DNA of 64,000 nt, from the NCBI RefSeq assembly GCF_000247695.1, contig NW_004624732.1, positions 40,691,975 to 40,755,974 of the forward strand, written 5' to 3'. The notes under the pieces are model-generated. The model had not been told where the DNA came from, made no database searches, and saw only the letters and a list, made by a program, of their open reading frames with translations. A program made the translations under genes and the position numbers. This DNA comes from Heterocephalus glaber (lineage: Eukaryota; Chordata; Mammalia; Rodentia; Bathyergidae). This document shows positions 25,665-38,600 of this stretch, piece after piece. Each line of letters begins with the position of its first letter. The first letter of the stretch is position 1.

Positions 25665-25668
<4 letters not shown>

Positions 25669-25835
25669 GAGGATTGATCCCAGGGACTTCACTATATCTC
25701 CAGCCTTTTAAAAAATGTTTTGTTTTGACATAAATTATTACTAAGTTTCATAGTTTATGCTCAAACTTGCTACCCTCCTGACTCAGCTTCCCAGAGTGCT
25801 AGGATTACAGGCATGTGCCACCATGCTCAGCTAGT
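25665..25835 (-). mobile_element. Composite ID-B1 SINE, antisense
   Basis: The ID half (ACTGAGGATTGATCCCAGGG to CTATATCTCCAGCC) is followed by the B1 half ending CAGAGTGCTAGGATTACAGG and GTGCCACCATGCTCAGCT. Confidence 0.85.
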
Positions 25836-26255
25836 AACCACTTGAAACATTACAGCTGAGTGAAAAGAGAGAAGTCATTTGGGTGATTGCATATCAAGCC
25901 TGAAAGGAACATATGTACATCATTTTTATCACAAGTCATGACTGAATCACATAGATTATATGGTTATTATATTGGTCCAAGTCAATCAGAAAGGCCCCAG
26001 GAAGTGCAATCTTGCCATATGCTTCGAGAAGCAACTCACCTGATATGTGATGTGCATATCATTGATGACCACCATAAGGAATGACCTGAGTATAACCACA
26101 TGTTGGAAAGAATGATTACAGAAGGTGGCATTTGAGATAAGTCCAAAATGAGGGGAACATAATAGTCATGAAAAAGCTAAGGCAAAGAGCATACTAGGCA
26201 GAGGGAACAGCAACTGCAAAGATCCAAAAGCAAGAAATAGCCTTGGTTTTCATTA

Positions 26256-26286
26256 AAAAAAAAAAAAAAGAAGAAGAAGAAGAAAA
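26256..26286. repeat. A-run and (GAA)n simple repeat
   Basis: Sixteen or so A residues followed by AAGAAGAAG units. Confidence 0.9.
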
Positions 26287-28807
26287 TGGGAGTGGGTGAG
26301 CAAAATTTGATCTGAAAGGCAGGTAGGGGCAAATTCTTGTAGAGACTTGTTAGCAAACATAAGAAACTTAATGGGAAAATATTAATTGGGGATTTTGAAA
26401 CGGGACTGATGGTGATGTAATTTAATTTACAATGTTGCTTTCTTTTGCTGCAATGTGGAAACAAATGGACACCATGTGTGGGAGCAGGGAGACCAGACAA
26501 ATGACTTTTGCTGGAGTTTAGGTACAAAATAGAAAGCAAAGTTTCTGCCTTTGAAAAGATCATGGAATAGTGCATACACAGGTAAACAGGCAATGTATAC
26601 AATTATAAAACCATGTCATAAGTATGGTAAGAGAGAGTGCCACAAGAAAACACAGAGAGCAAAATTAACCCAGACAAGATTCCATATATGGCAACTTATC
26701 ACAGAAAATACAAAGAGTTTTGAGCCCTAATGAAAAGTGAGGCAGAAAGAATCTCAAATAGGATGGAAGATTTTCTGAAGTAAGTGAGAGGTATTTTTAG
26801 ACATTTGTGTAGTATGGGAGAGGAGGGAGGGAGAAGAAGAAAGAAGATGTTCTGTAGGTAAGCAAGACCTGGACTTTGAAAATCCTTGTATGTTATGCTA
26901 AATGATTTATATTTAACCTGAGGAGCAACTGGGAATCATAGAAAGACATGCAGTTCAATTCTGGTTTGCTCTGGTGTGCAGTCCACATAGTCTAAATATA
27001 CACAGTATATATGTAATTCATCTGTTTGAACATTTACACTAAAGTCAGATAGAGTAGTGCACACAAACCTACAGATACACATTTATACTTTGATGCTTTT
27101 CCTTCCCCTCTTCACCTCTCACTCCTTTATGATAAATTAAATATGCCACAAATGTATTTCTCAATATTCTCTTTAAGTCTTGATGGGTGTTCGTGATTAG
27201 GAATGTCAGAAAATGTTTTTAAAGCTAGAAAACATTTTTTAAAGTCATAGAATTTTATTTCTTCCTAAACTTCTTGCCTGGTAAAGCCAGTTTCTGTTAA
27301 CAATAGTTGCTTTTCCTCTGGATAACGAGCTATGTTCCTCTAAGGACCATGTGTTGACCACTCGACTCTGAGTTCCAGGTTTGTGTGGTTCCCTGGAGCC
27401 CCAGTTCCCTGAGCTTCGGGGCTTGGCAGACGATCTATCTTTGTAATATGGCTTGTCCCAGAGGAGTGCTAAAATGATAACTATGTTAATATGTGTATGC
27501 TCATGCTGTTTTACTGTTATGTTTTCATGTTGCCGATGGTGGTTATATTTTTAACTAATGCAATTTTATTGTTTTTGCCTTAAAGCTTTTTAAACCAAGC
27601 ATACAATTTGGGAAATCTAATAAATAAATAAAAAGCCCTGGAGGAAATGTGGCAACTGATGGTGGAATTTAACCCAATATTTAAATGAATTAACTGTGAC
27701 TAAATATTTGTAGTTGGAACACTAGCAAATATACAGGAAGAATGTTTTCCTCCTAAAGTTAAAATAAGAAAATCAGGACTGTAAAAATTATACTTATACT
27801 ATAGATATTTTTAGTCAGAATTGAGGTCTGTAAGAAGTTTTAAAACTCATCTGAGAGAATACCTAGTAACAAGTCAGCAAATACAATGGGTTATTTAAAT
27901 TTTGAGAGCAGTCTAGGAGGGGAGATCCCTTTTAAAAAAATTGGTTTAATGCAGTTTATACCTTAAATTGTCTTTCATTATAGTGCTTTGAAGCATTAAA
28001 AAACCACAACGTATAGCATGAATACACAAATTCCTACATTTCATATAACTGCACGTCAGCCTCCAATCTATTTCTAGATTTTTAATGAATCATTATTAGT
28101 AATCCCTGCACCTATGGCAGCTATTTGGCCCATGTTTCTTTTCCAAATACCATTCCCCAGTCTTGACAGTGTGAGAAAACAGACTGGCAGTGCTTCTGTC
28201 ATCAATAGCCTCATTCCACTTATGAACAGAATGGGGATGCAAACTTCCTTTTTCTGCTTGAAGGGAGTTCTTACCCTTAACGAGGGAAGGTTTCCCCTAC
28301 CTTCTAGAAATCTTCAGGAGACTGGTGCTTACTAAACAAACACCTCTGTCTCTTAGATCTTGGGCTGCCTGCCTAGAGCCTCCAATGGGGTTGGTGGAGT
28401 GTACTGTCTTGCTCTTCTCCATGTAACATAAGAAAAATCTCCCATGGGATGCTGCCCACATGAGGATAGCATAATTTCTGCTGTGAACTAACAATAGTAA
28501 CAAAACTAGCTCCTCCTTTTTAAAGCTTCTTGTTCTTATTCCAATGGACTTTGGTGACTATCTGCACGTCATCTGATTTGTCATGTCTCTTGGTTTAGTT
28601 TTCCTATTTCCTTGCCCTTCCTCTAAATTCCCAAGCACATTTAGGGCATAGATTTTTGTACTTTGCTCCCTATTCTTACAAACACACTTTAATCTCTTAG
28701 ATGTACTCCTCCTGGAGATTATTCTACTAGGATGCTATGTAAAACCATTGAGAACATTTATTAGTAAATGGGATTTAGTGATAAATTGAGGGGAAAACAG
28801 ATACTAG

Positions 28808-28985
28808 TCAAGTCTTTTGTTGTTATTGTTTTTGAGACAAAGTTTCACTATGTAGTCCAAGCTGGACTTGAATTCATTATGTAGCCCAGGCTGGTCTTGA
28901 ACTCATAGCAATTCTCCTACCTCAGCCTCCAGAGTGCTGGGATTACAGGCCTGCACTACCACACCCAGCTAGAATTCAAGTCTTT
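28808..28985 (-). mobile_element. B1 SINE, antisense, with target-site duplication
   Basis: Antisense B1 text is well preserved: GAGACAAAGTTTCACTATGT, CCCAGGCTGGTCTTGAACTC, CAGAGTGCTGGGATTACAGG, ACCACACCCAGCT. It contains the internal duplication of the GTAGxCCAxGCTGGxCTTGAA block common in rodent B1. TCAAGTCTTT occurs at 28808-28817 and 28976-28985, the target-site duplication. Confidence 0.92.
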
Positions 28986-29035
28986 ATGTTTAGTGCTTGG
29001 GCCAGTTAGAAAACTTGAAAAGAATGAAATAAAAT

Positions 29036-29069
<34 letters not shown>
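29036..29069. repeat. (GATA)n microsatellite
   Basis: Eight or so ATAG units without interruption. Confidence 0.97.
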
Positions 29070-29271
29070 GCCTAAGCAAAAATGAAATCATTCTTAGTGT
29101 TAACACATAGACATGCAGACATACAAAAACCAAAATTTTCAACTCAGGGTAAGTAATATTTGCCTAGAAAGTTAAAGTATTATCGAAATAAAATCTACTC
29201 AAAAGATTGGCTTACTTCATTAAATTTTAGGTTTTGATATCTGAAACTCCACCATTAAGAATTGAAATAGC

Positions 29272-29460
29272 AACCAGTGTAGTATGCATGCCCTTAATCC
29301 CAGCACTCTGGGAGAATGTGGCAGTGGATCCAAAATTTGAAGTACGTCTGGGCAATTTAGCAACTTAGCATGACTTTATCTCAATAAATAAATAAAAATA
29401 AAAGGGCTGGGAAGGTAGCTCAATTTAAAGACTCCAATACTACATACTCAAAAAAAAAAT
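29272..29460 (+). mobile_element. Composite B1-ID SINE, sense
   Basis: Sense B1 half (ATGCCCTTAATCCCAGCACT, GGGCAATTTAGCAACTTAGC, TTTATCTCAATAAATAAAT) is joined to an ID half (AAGGGCTGGGAAGGTAGCTCA) and an A-run. This is the only composite copy in the sense orientation here, and shows the B1-then-ID order directly. Confidence 0.85.
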
Positions 29461-29987
29461 CTAAGTACAATGGGAATGATGAACTTCTAGAGGGTCAAAA
29501 TGTAAGTGAACAGAATGTATTAATCTGTTGATATAACTATGCAAATTAGTTGAGAAATTTAATATTCCATCCATTGTTCAATTAAACAATTATATTAATG
29601 GGTATATTAGGTATCAAATATAAGTACAACAAAGTGAAATGTCTATATTTTATATTTGGAATTCACTATTTGGCTTACCAATATGCCTAGCCCCCAGTAG
29701 GCAAATATTTATTAGATAAAAAAGAAAAAGGTGATATTATTCAAATTTATTTTAAAAATTAGTGTAGAATATTGTTATAGAGAAAGAAACTTCATAAACA
29801 TTTACATATGAGGAAGGGACAGAAAATAATAAAGTTTCTTAATGGTTTATCCCATCTTACTTTGGCCCATTTTGACTCCTTATTGTATTCTGAATTTGCA
29901 CTATATATTAGGTCTTCTAAAAAGAAAGTATAGGGTTATTTAAGATTATTGCTCCTTTAGAATGAACATCTTCGTGTGTTCACAATG

Positions 29988-30655
29988 AAGGGTCAACGAG
30001 CTATAAAATGTAGATCAATTCCAGCTCACCACCTATTTTTGTAAACAAGGTTTTACTGGAAAGTAGCAACACTTATTTGTTGATATAATGTCTTTGCTTT
30101 CATGCTGGTGTATCAGTACTGAGTCATTGTCATCAGAAAAGACTAAAATATTTCCTATTGGGCTTTTTTATAATATGAATTGTATTTTATTTCATTATGT
30201 TCCCCCCTCAAACCCTCTCCCCTCCCTATGTACAGAAGCTTTGTTTCCATTTTTTCCTCCTATTTTCACTTTTTTTGTCCCTTCCTTTCTTTCTCATTCC
30301 CTCCCTTGTTCCCTTTCTCATTTGAACACTTTCTTATAGAGTGGGAAAACAATTTTACCAGCTATTCAGATAAAGGACTGTTATGCAGAATATATTAAGA
30401 ACTTAAAAAAAGAAAAAACAAACAAAAAACTCCAAGTTTAAAGATTCAATGCAAAAATGGGGATCTGAAATAAAAAGACATTTTTCAGATGAAGAATTAG
30501 AGATGGCAAATAAATATATGAAAAAATGTCCAACATCACTGATCACTGGTGAAATGCAAATTAAAATAATGCTGAGATTCCACCGCACTCCAGAAAGAAT
30601 GGCTGCTATCATGAAATCAACCTATTGGGCTTTTTAAAGAAAATATTTTAAAGAA
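29988..30655 (+). mobile_element. MER1B-like hAT transposon relic, split by an L1
   Basis: GGTCAACGAGCTATAAAATG, CCACCTATTTTTGTAAACAAG, GTTTTACTGGAAAGTAGCAAC, then GACTAAAATATTTCCTATTG match the order of the MER1B consensus. The text stops at the L1 and resumes after it (CTTTTTAAAGAAAATATTTT). It is non-coding and non-autonomous. The gap holds an L1 at 30169-30620. Confidence 0.75.
30169..30620 (-). mobile_element. Short L1 with inverted 5' piece and 15-bp target duplication
   Basis: 30169-30340 is antisense L1 3'UTR (CTCTCCCCTCCCTATGTACA; compare 13740-13880). 30341-30620 is sense ORF2 C-terminal text (AAAAAGACATTTTTCAGATG, AATGCAAATTAAAATAATGC). CCTATTGGGCTTTTT occurs exactly at 30154-30168 and 30621-30635, flanking both parts together. 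Thus one insertion event produced both orientations, as in twin priming. Confidence 0.88.
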
Positions 30656-32099
30656 ACTCTGTGCTCTAAACTGTTCTAAATTCTGTGTTACTCACAGATT
30701 GTCCTATTCACAGGTAAACAGAACAAAAATAAGAACAAAAATACTCTGTCATGAACTATTCCGGTTGTGATAGTTTAAATGGATGAATTTAAGAGCTAGT
30801 TATTTCTGGAAAAGTTTTGAATGCAGATAATGACAATTTTTCCAGTGGGAAGAGCATGCAGTCATAAATACCAATGTAGGATTCAAGTAAATAGTCTAAG
30901 AGAAAGTGAGTGAAATGGTCATCGGAGCACAGGAATATAATATCTAAGTGACAATGGAGTTAAAACTTTATATAAATAAGGAAACAGATGTTGACAGTTC
31001 AAATAGTCTCTCAAAGGAATCTAAATTCAAAGGAATCTAAATATCAACTCTCAAGAAAAGGTAATATTATCACTGATAATTTTGTTACTCTCACAAAAGC
31101 ATGAACATTACTCAACATTTGAGAGGTGGATTATTTTATAAAGTATCCATTTCCCTTGTATTTTGTTTATTTTCTGCCAAATATCTGAAGTCCTACTATT
31201 TTGACAGTCATTAATGACAATGTGAGAGTTTGTTTATTGGAAGACAGAAATTAATGGACTCCTGATACTATCATCATTATTATTTTTATATCTGTTAAAA
31301 GAGATGACAAATCTAGAGTCTTCATTAAAAGTAAATTTTTCTCTTACCTATGGATTTCAATGGTTATCTGTTACAAAAAGAGATTAATATCCATATGCAT
31401 AATTATTCCCTTAATAGGAAAGCTAAGTTTATCTAGGAATAAGTATGGCTTCATTTGTAACCAATTTTCTATACAGTAAAGATGAGGATAATTGCCTTCT
31501 TTTTCTTACTTTATGAGGCTTTTTCTAATTTTCTTTTACAAATTACATTTATCTGATTCTTTTGAATTTTCCTGATAAGCACATTGTTAGAAACATTACA
31601 GAGTCTGAAAACAGGATATGTGTTATTAATTGATTGCAAATCCTTCAGTTTCCTTTGTGCTTGATGTAAGTTGTTTATAGTATTAAGGCTTAAATGAACT
31701 TTAGAGAGCTATTTTGTTCTGAAAAACAAAAAGAGGCTTCCTATGGATAAAATCCATTAATAATTAACATTGTTTTGATATCTCAGTATTAACATTTTCT
31801 AAAGTCAATATGTGAAAGAATAAAATTAAGCTAGACAATTTCTATTTCATTGAAAATAGATATTATACTTCTGTACAATTATACTGAACTTAAATTTGCA
31901 TTTAACTCTATTTTGTAAGGAAACAATCAAGCTTCATTAAGAGTGAATAGTTAAACATTAGATCAGAAACATATGTGACTTTGCTCAGTCCATAAATTAA
32001 TTAATTCCCCTGAGTTCAAACTGAATCCTTACTCTTTAATTATGAGAATTAACAGCAGTTTTTGTTCATATGTTTGTTTTTAAGAAAAAAAAAAACAAT

Positions 32100-34000
32100 T
32101 TGAGAATTCTAGGAAGATGGTGGTGAAGGAAACAAGAGAAATCAGAAATATCTGTGCCCATCTAGACAATTGCACCGGCAGAATCAGATGTAACTATTTT
32201 GGAACTCTACAGTCAATTGAGAACTTGAAATCTGTAGAGTAAGTAAACCATAGTTTCTTTTGATCAATTTCAGATTTTGACACAATAACAGCAATGAATC
32301 CTCCAAGGCCTACACCTGTGGTAAACAATCATGCATGTATATCTGGACCAGCTTCAAACACAGCTTGCGTGTTCCATTTTGGGCACAGAGGACTTGTCCT
32401 ACAAATATTGGTGGATCTTCACTTTTATAGGTGATTGCTGTCACTAGTCTAAGAGGTTCACACGAACAGGTAGTGGCCATTTATCACTTTTTCTGTTGTT
32501 GCCAGTCCAACATATATGCAGCCCAAGTGACTGCTAAAAGATTTAAAGTGTGAGTTCCCCCTTTTTACATGTCTTTGTTCTTCTTTTTTTCTCTTTTTTG
32601 AAGTCAGTAACTACCAGGAGATCAAAATTCAAACATTTTCAAACAAGGACATCAAAATTGACACCTGGAAAAATTAAAAAGCTACCACACATATCCAGCA
32701 AAAAATACAGGGTAAGAAACAAATCTGAGAAGAATTTAAATTCTTACTTTAGATTGACTTTTGACAACTGAAAAATCACGCAATAAAAAACTAAACAGAC
32801 AAACAAAAAGCACCTAGTGGGTTGGGAAGAATCTCATTTCCAGTTACCACATTATTCGATTTAAAATTTCAGTTTTCAACAACAGCTCACATAGTATATA
32901 AAGAAACAAGAGTGTGGCCTATTAAAACGAATAAAATAAAGCAACAGAAACTTGCCCCAACAAAGACCTAATGTTAGATATATGAGACAAAGGCTTTCAA
33001 TGAATTGTCTTAAAAAAATGCAAAAAACTGTAGGGAGACAGGGACAAAGTCAAGAAAATGAGCAAACTAAAAATAGTTAATAAAGAGATGGACACCAAAA
33101 GAAGAAACAAGAAAGTCTATAGTTGAAAAATACAATAATTGAGAAAAGCTCATCTGAGAAATTCAAATTTAATTTGTGTATTAAAATAGAAGAAAAAACT
33201 CTGTAAGCAAGTAAATAAAACAAGAGAAATATAAGATGTAAGAACAGAAAGGAAATGATTGAAGAAAAAGAAACAACATAAAGGACCTGTTAGACACCAT
33301 CAAGAGAATAAACATATTGGCCAGGGATTTAGTTCAGTGGCATCCTGCCTGCCTTGCAAGCACAAGGTACTGAGTTCGATCACCAGTACAACAAAACAAA
33401 ACAGAACAAACATACATTTCCCAAAAGGAGAAGAGAGATGCAGATGGGGAGAACATTTAAAGAAAACAATGGGTGGAAACTTTCCAAATTTGATGAAAGA
33501 CATAAATATCCACATCCAAGAAAATCAACAAACTTCAAGTAGAAGGAATTTACTGACCTGTATTGAGACACATTGTAAACAGAATATCAAATGCCAAAGC
33601 CAAAGAAAATTTTGAAAGCAGCAAGACAGAAGAAACTCATCATATAGAAAAGATCTTCAATCAGACTATTAGTATGTTTCTCATTAGAAACTTGAAGGTC
33701 AAAATGTAATGTGGGATTATATATTAAAAAGTATTAGCAAAAAGAGAAACCCTGTCAACTAAGATATTATATCTGATAAAAATTACCTTCCAAAATCAGA
33801 AAGAAATTTAAAAACTTGAAGAAAAATAGAAACAAAGGGAAGTCACTCCTACTAGAACTAATATAGAAAAACAAAATCAAGACAGTCCTTTAGATTGAAA
33901 CAAAAAAGCACTGGCACTGAACGCTGCATGAAGTAATAAAGACAACAGTAACAGTAAATATGTAGGCAATTATAAAGTCTGATATTTCAGCAGTGGGTTG
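32100..34000 (+). mobile_element. Ancient L1 (or half-L1), ORF1 region, decayed
   Basis: From AATTCTAGGAAGATGGTGG onward there is a 5'UTR-like segment, then ORF1-like adenine-rich text (GGAAACTTTCCAAATTTGATG, AAGAAACTCATCATATAGAA, AACTTGAAGGTCAAAATGTAA, GTCAACTAAGATATTATATC). Many frame breaks make it non-functional. It could be a HAL1-type element, which carries ORF1 only. An ID SINE sits inside. Confidence 0.65.
33319..33410 (+). mobile_element. ID SINE, sense
   Basis: GGCCAGGGATTTAGTTCAGT, CTGCCTTGCAAGCACAAGG, GAGTTCGATCACCAGTAC, followed by an interrupted A-tail. It lies in the ancient L1. A possible short duplication AAACATA flanks it. Confidence 0.9.
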
Positions 34001-34479
34001 TAACTGAATTTCATAGTTTCTATGTGATTTAAGGGCTTAATACATTTTGAACACAACAATTTTAAAAGCTAGTATTACAATAACTTAACTTTGGTTTATA
34101 ATTTCATATTTTGTTATGTATATACAGTAATTTAAAATGATGCACATAAAAGTATTATTTTATGTTTTAGGCATACAGTGTTTAAGCATGCAATTTTGTG
34201 GCATGGATAACAGAAAGAAGTAGGGCAGATATACAATGAGGAAGAGTATTTGAATGTTATTAAGTATAAATACTATGAGCGCAATTCATAGTTTTATGAC
34301 AGTAACTACAGGAGGTTAAGAATATTATCCATAATAACCACAAAGAGAATAGATACAGAATGTAAGCAAAAGGAAATGATAAATGAATTTCAACATTTTA
34401 TCACAAAAAATGTCAACCAAACACAAATGCAGAAAATTGAGGGGATAAAATGGATACAATGTATATAGAAAACAAATGG

Positions 34480-34880
34480 CAAAATGGCTGTAATAACACA
34501 TTATTCAGTCTTAATAATGAAGGAAATATGGACACATGCTACAATATGAATGGATCTTGCAACATAATGCTAAGTAAAATCAATCATTTACAAAAAGATG
34601 AATGCGTATCATTCTGCTTATAAGGTACAAGTACTTCAAAACATTGATACAGAAAATAGAATCCTGATTTCCAAGGCTTGAAAGGAAGAAATGGGAAGTT
34701 ATTGTTTAAGAGATAAAGTTTTGGTTTTGTAGAATGGAAAGATTGTTAGAGACGAGTAGGTAATGATGCTTGTACAGCCATATGAATGTACTAAATACCA
34801 CTAAAACACACATTTATAACAGTTAAGACAATCAATTTTGTGTTATAAGTATTTCATCATAATAAGAAAGAAAAAAAATG
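34480..34880 (+). mobile_element. Ancient L1 3' end, sense
   Basis: ACACATTATTCAGTCTTAATAA, GGACACATGCTACAATATGA, ATGCTAAGTAAAATCAATCA and ATTCTGCTTATAAGGTAC are the typical closing text of old L1M ORF2 and 3'UTR, with an A-rich end at 34860-34880. It may be the continuation of the element at 32100. Confidence 0.7.
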
Positions 34881-35149
34881 AATGGAAGTATCTTCAGAAT
34901 AGTTTTATGAAGGAAAAACAAACAAAACAGATGCCTGAGTGTGGTTGTGCACAGAATTTTTTTGGTATTTTGTTCTTTATATGTCAAGAACTACATTGTA
35001 CTGTAAAGACCCAATAGTTTAGCTGAGATGAGATCTAACATAGATTGGAAGCCAAAAGATGTTGGTTTAATTCTATTCTATACATCCTAAACATATAGCC
35101 TAAATTTTCAGCTACTAATTAGGTTTTGATAGCTGTACTTCTCTGAGTG

Positions 35150-35600
35150 TATTCAAGCTTCATTTGTAAGACAGTGAGCTCTTCTTGTTTTGTAGTACTG
35201 TCAGAACTTGTTTAATTTTCCACAAACTACTTAGTATGATCATATGAATGCAAAATCTCCTCTGAAAATGTCTGGATGGTTCAAAGGCCTCAGGCTCAGT
35301 ATTTATAACACAGAACATTATCAGCTCCTTCCAGAAAGCAGCATAATAGTCTTTGTTGTCATCATGTATCCATAAGGAGAGGATTTTATCTAGCTGAGCC
35401 CTTTTTCTCATGTACATAGTACAACAACTGAACCAAACGATCTTTTAATCTTCTTCCAGTATAGTGAATTTTCTGGTTCTATGAACTGAAGCTTTTTATG
35501 ACAAACATGTTCTTTTGGTGGCTGAAGAAACTGTCGAGAAATGTCCATTACTATTCCAAAGAAAAGTTCCAGAATCTACTTTATCAAGGTGATACAAAGA
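35150..35600 (-). pseudogene. Possible decayed retrocopy, unidentified
   Basis: On the minus strand, 35417-35160 has an 85-codon open frame with mixed, protein-like composition (LWIHDDNKDYYAAFWKEL, FEPSRHFQRRFC). Just upstream, in another frame, 35548-35408 reads MDISRQFLQPPKEHVCHKKL and on to a stop. The two pieces would connect by a frameshift. I do not recognise the family and see no A-tail or target duplication, so chance or an old repeat are also possible. It is not joined to Lrp1b by splice sites. Confidence 0.3.
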
Positions 35601-38600
35601 AGGAGAACAGAATTTTTATTAAAAAAGAACGATGCATAGACTTACTGTGACTATTTAATATAATAGCCTCAGTCACTTCTAGTGACAAAGAACAGTGTCC
35701 TTTGTAAAATTTCATTACAATGACTTGTAATAAGTAAAAAAGTCTTTAATTTGTATCTTTGAGTGAAACTGAGTATGCAATTCAGAGCAAGGTAGTAATT
35801 ACTTGGGTATAAAGGCTACTTCATATAAACCTAGAAAACAATTATACTCCATAGTGACAAAAATAGATATTGAATATAGGAGTAAGAAACAGCTAACTTT
35901 TATATGGAACTTCATCTGTGTAACCCTGGACAAGTAGTTGAACTTTTCTCCATAACAGTTACTGTGAAGATTAAATATGGTAAGAATTATAAAGTACCTC
36001 ACAAATAGTGTGTCACCAACATATGTTAACTCCCTATCCTTCCCCTATCTTATCACTGATGATATTTTCTCATTGGCACATAATGCAAAATAATAGATCC
36101 ATCTAAAAATATTTAAAATTTATTACCAGTAGAACAGAAAAAGAACTGAAATAAAAGAAACAGTAACATGAGATAAGGGAGATATTTTATGCTTTTTTTT
36201 CATCTCATTGAACTCAGAGCTGGAATTGTCAATATTTATTTGATAAATAAAAATGATAACAATATATTATGAAAATACACTTCAATTGATCCATACACTT
36301 AGTTTTGAACTATATAAAAATGAACTCATAGATTACTAGCTGTGAAAGACAGAACCAAGAAGGGATGGATTTTAACAGTGTAATCAAATTTTGTGGTCAG
36401 GAAATAAACTTTCATTCAACAATTACTCAATGTGTGTTAAATAGTGTGTTTCACTGTGAAAGTATAAAGATAAGGTGAGATTATCCTAGTTTATTTCTTA
36501 AATCTAGAACAACAAAATAGCAAGGGAAGTGGATGATTGAACAAAAGAATGAATGAGGACATACACCAAAAGAATGGTGGAAGTTTCCAAAGTAGGAACT
36601 GAAATAAATAGTTGAAGTAGATGAATATGAGCCTATGTGAGGATATATGTAAATAGTATTATATATATAACTATCTCACAGATTTTGAAACTTGTTAGAT
36701 TAGTCACAGTAAATCACAATTGAAGGTCATATAAATAGAAGATCATATATATTCAAGCATCATTCATGTTGTTCACTTAGCAAATCAGGCAGGAAATATT
36801 TCAGGCAAACAGAACTTCTAAAAATAGTAACAATAAACCAGGGACAGATGTCATCTCAAAGTATAGAATACAAATATTTTAGGAATATTTTAATTGTTTT
36901 TAGGAAAAATTACATTTAGGCAAAATCTAGCTTGCAAAAAACCTGTTCCTTTCTCTATAGAGTCTGTGTTACATTATTTGGTATATATTTTACAACAATT
37001 TCTGAATGTAATTTATTTAGAGGAAGAGCTATCTAAAGGTATTGAACAATTTGCATATCTTTATATTAGAAATGCCTTATTCCAAGTAGGAATATAGCTG
37101 ATATTTCATTAAAAAAAGCATGCACGGAAATTTATATAATTCATATAAATTAAACTGACAGCAATAAGATCAAATTAATTTTATATATTTGGTATTTTAG
37201 AAATTATATCCACAATCTCCTTAATTTTCTAATGTAGCTAAAGAGCTAATAACTTGTAAAAAACACTGAACTTTGATTTTAACTTTATTCTTTACAGATG
37301 AAGCCATCTTTCCCTAAGAACTCAATAACTATAAATAATGTACAAACCAAAGGATTCAGAAACAAAAGTAAATCAGAAGTAAATTAATAACAAATAGGCA
37401 TTGGAACTCAGGATGGAATCACTGTGTTGTGGGTGGTCTTTCTTGGTACGCTTTGCATGCTTGTGGTCTTTTTCTCTTTCTCTGACCCCTTCCCTCTCTT
37501 TCTGTGTCTCTCTGTGTATAAGAGTGACTGTATAAAAATATAGTGCTTTTTGAAGACACTGAATCTTCTTCACCTTACTAGAAAGTTCAAAAATGAGTGA
37601 AAAGAATAACATATTAAAAGGGAATGAGATGGATATCTATCAATATCTTAAGGACTATACATTCCAGTTTCCCATATATTAATCACGGAGATGATAAAAA
37701 GCTTATCATCACTGTGGAAATATTTCCTTTCTCAAAATGGCATCAGAGAGAATATGAACTGATTAGGAATTTTCTGAGATGGAGATTATACATGGAATGT
37801 TCCATTTACTGGTTTCTCTTGCTCCTTTCTGCTTAAAAATTAGTTCAAGAATATTTTTATCCATTGAAAACAGCATGAGTTGAGAGAAACCACACCATAT
37901 GCTTTGCTTACTCAGGCAGTGTAAACCAAAGTGCTGAGCAATTATATGGTGGATTTGATTAATTTTGACAGGCTGTCTAAGACTCAAGCCAGAATCCCCT
38001 GTTCTTTCTTGCAAAGCAGGTTTTGGGAACAAATTATATGACTAATTACATCAAATTTCTACTTTACATTGGGAATAGCCTCACAAATCCTGCATGTGCA
38101 AATGACTTTCCTGATCAGCTTTACTAATTCTATGTGTCATCATTATTCTATAACTTCTTTATCAGAATACATAATCAAAATAATGATGGGTAAATTTATT
38201 TAAATTCTTATTTAAATTGAAATTTTCTGGATTGCTATACTTAAGCCAATCCAGAATGTTAACTTTTCTCAATTCCTATACATTGTATTTACCATGTAAA
38301 ATGTTTGATTAAGGAACCTAGTAACATTTATAATATGATAAAAAAGTAACTGTGTAAGAATTTGCCCTCATCCTTTGTTATTCTTTGCTATAGATTATCT
38401 GGATTCTTTGTTATAGATTAGTGTTTTATCATAATGATATAAGGAATATATGGCATCCTATTGATAATATGTCCTTGACAGCAATTTATAACTAAAATTG
38501 AGGTGCTTTAAATAAGATCCTTAACATAAATTGCCACTGCTTCTATAATAATCCAACCTGAAAAATAATCTATTGCAAAGAGCCTACAAGGGGGTATACC

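Larger units (their letters stand above)
25240..26980. repeat. Ancient mammalian-wide repeat, in pieces, family uncertain
   Basis: Pieces at 25250-25480, 26100-26400 and 26840-26970 form a familiar series: CTATGAATAAAATGGATC, TTACAGAAGGTGGCATTTGAG, GGCAGAGGGAACAGCAACTGC, CAAATTCTTGTAGAGACTTG, CAACTGGGAATCAT. A SINE, a TG repeat and an A-run split it. I recognise the type but cannot name the family. Confidence 0.45.

Noticed and set aside
26177..26602. 141-codon minus-strand open frame
   Set aside because: It includes a poly-Phe run from the A-run antisense and lies in an ancient repeat.
29036..29069. A CRISPR-like array among short repeats
   Set aside because: All regular short repeats are microsatellites or SINE and L1 parts; there are no spaced identical repeats and the DNA is mammalian.
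33259..33615. 118-codon plus-strand open frame
   Set aside because: It runs from ancient L1 text through an ID SINE and back into L1; a mosaic of repeats.
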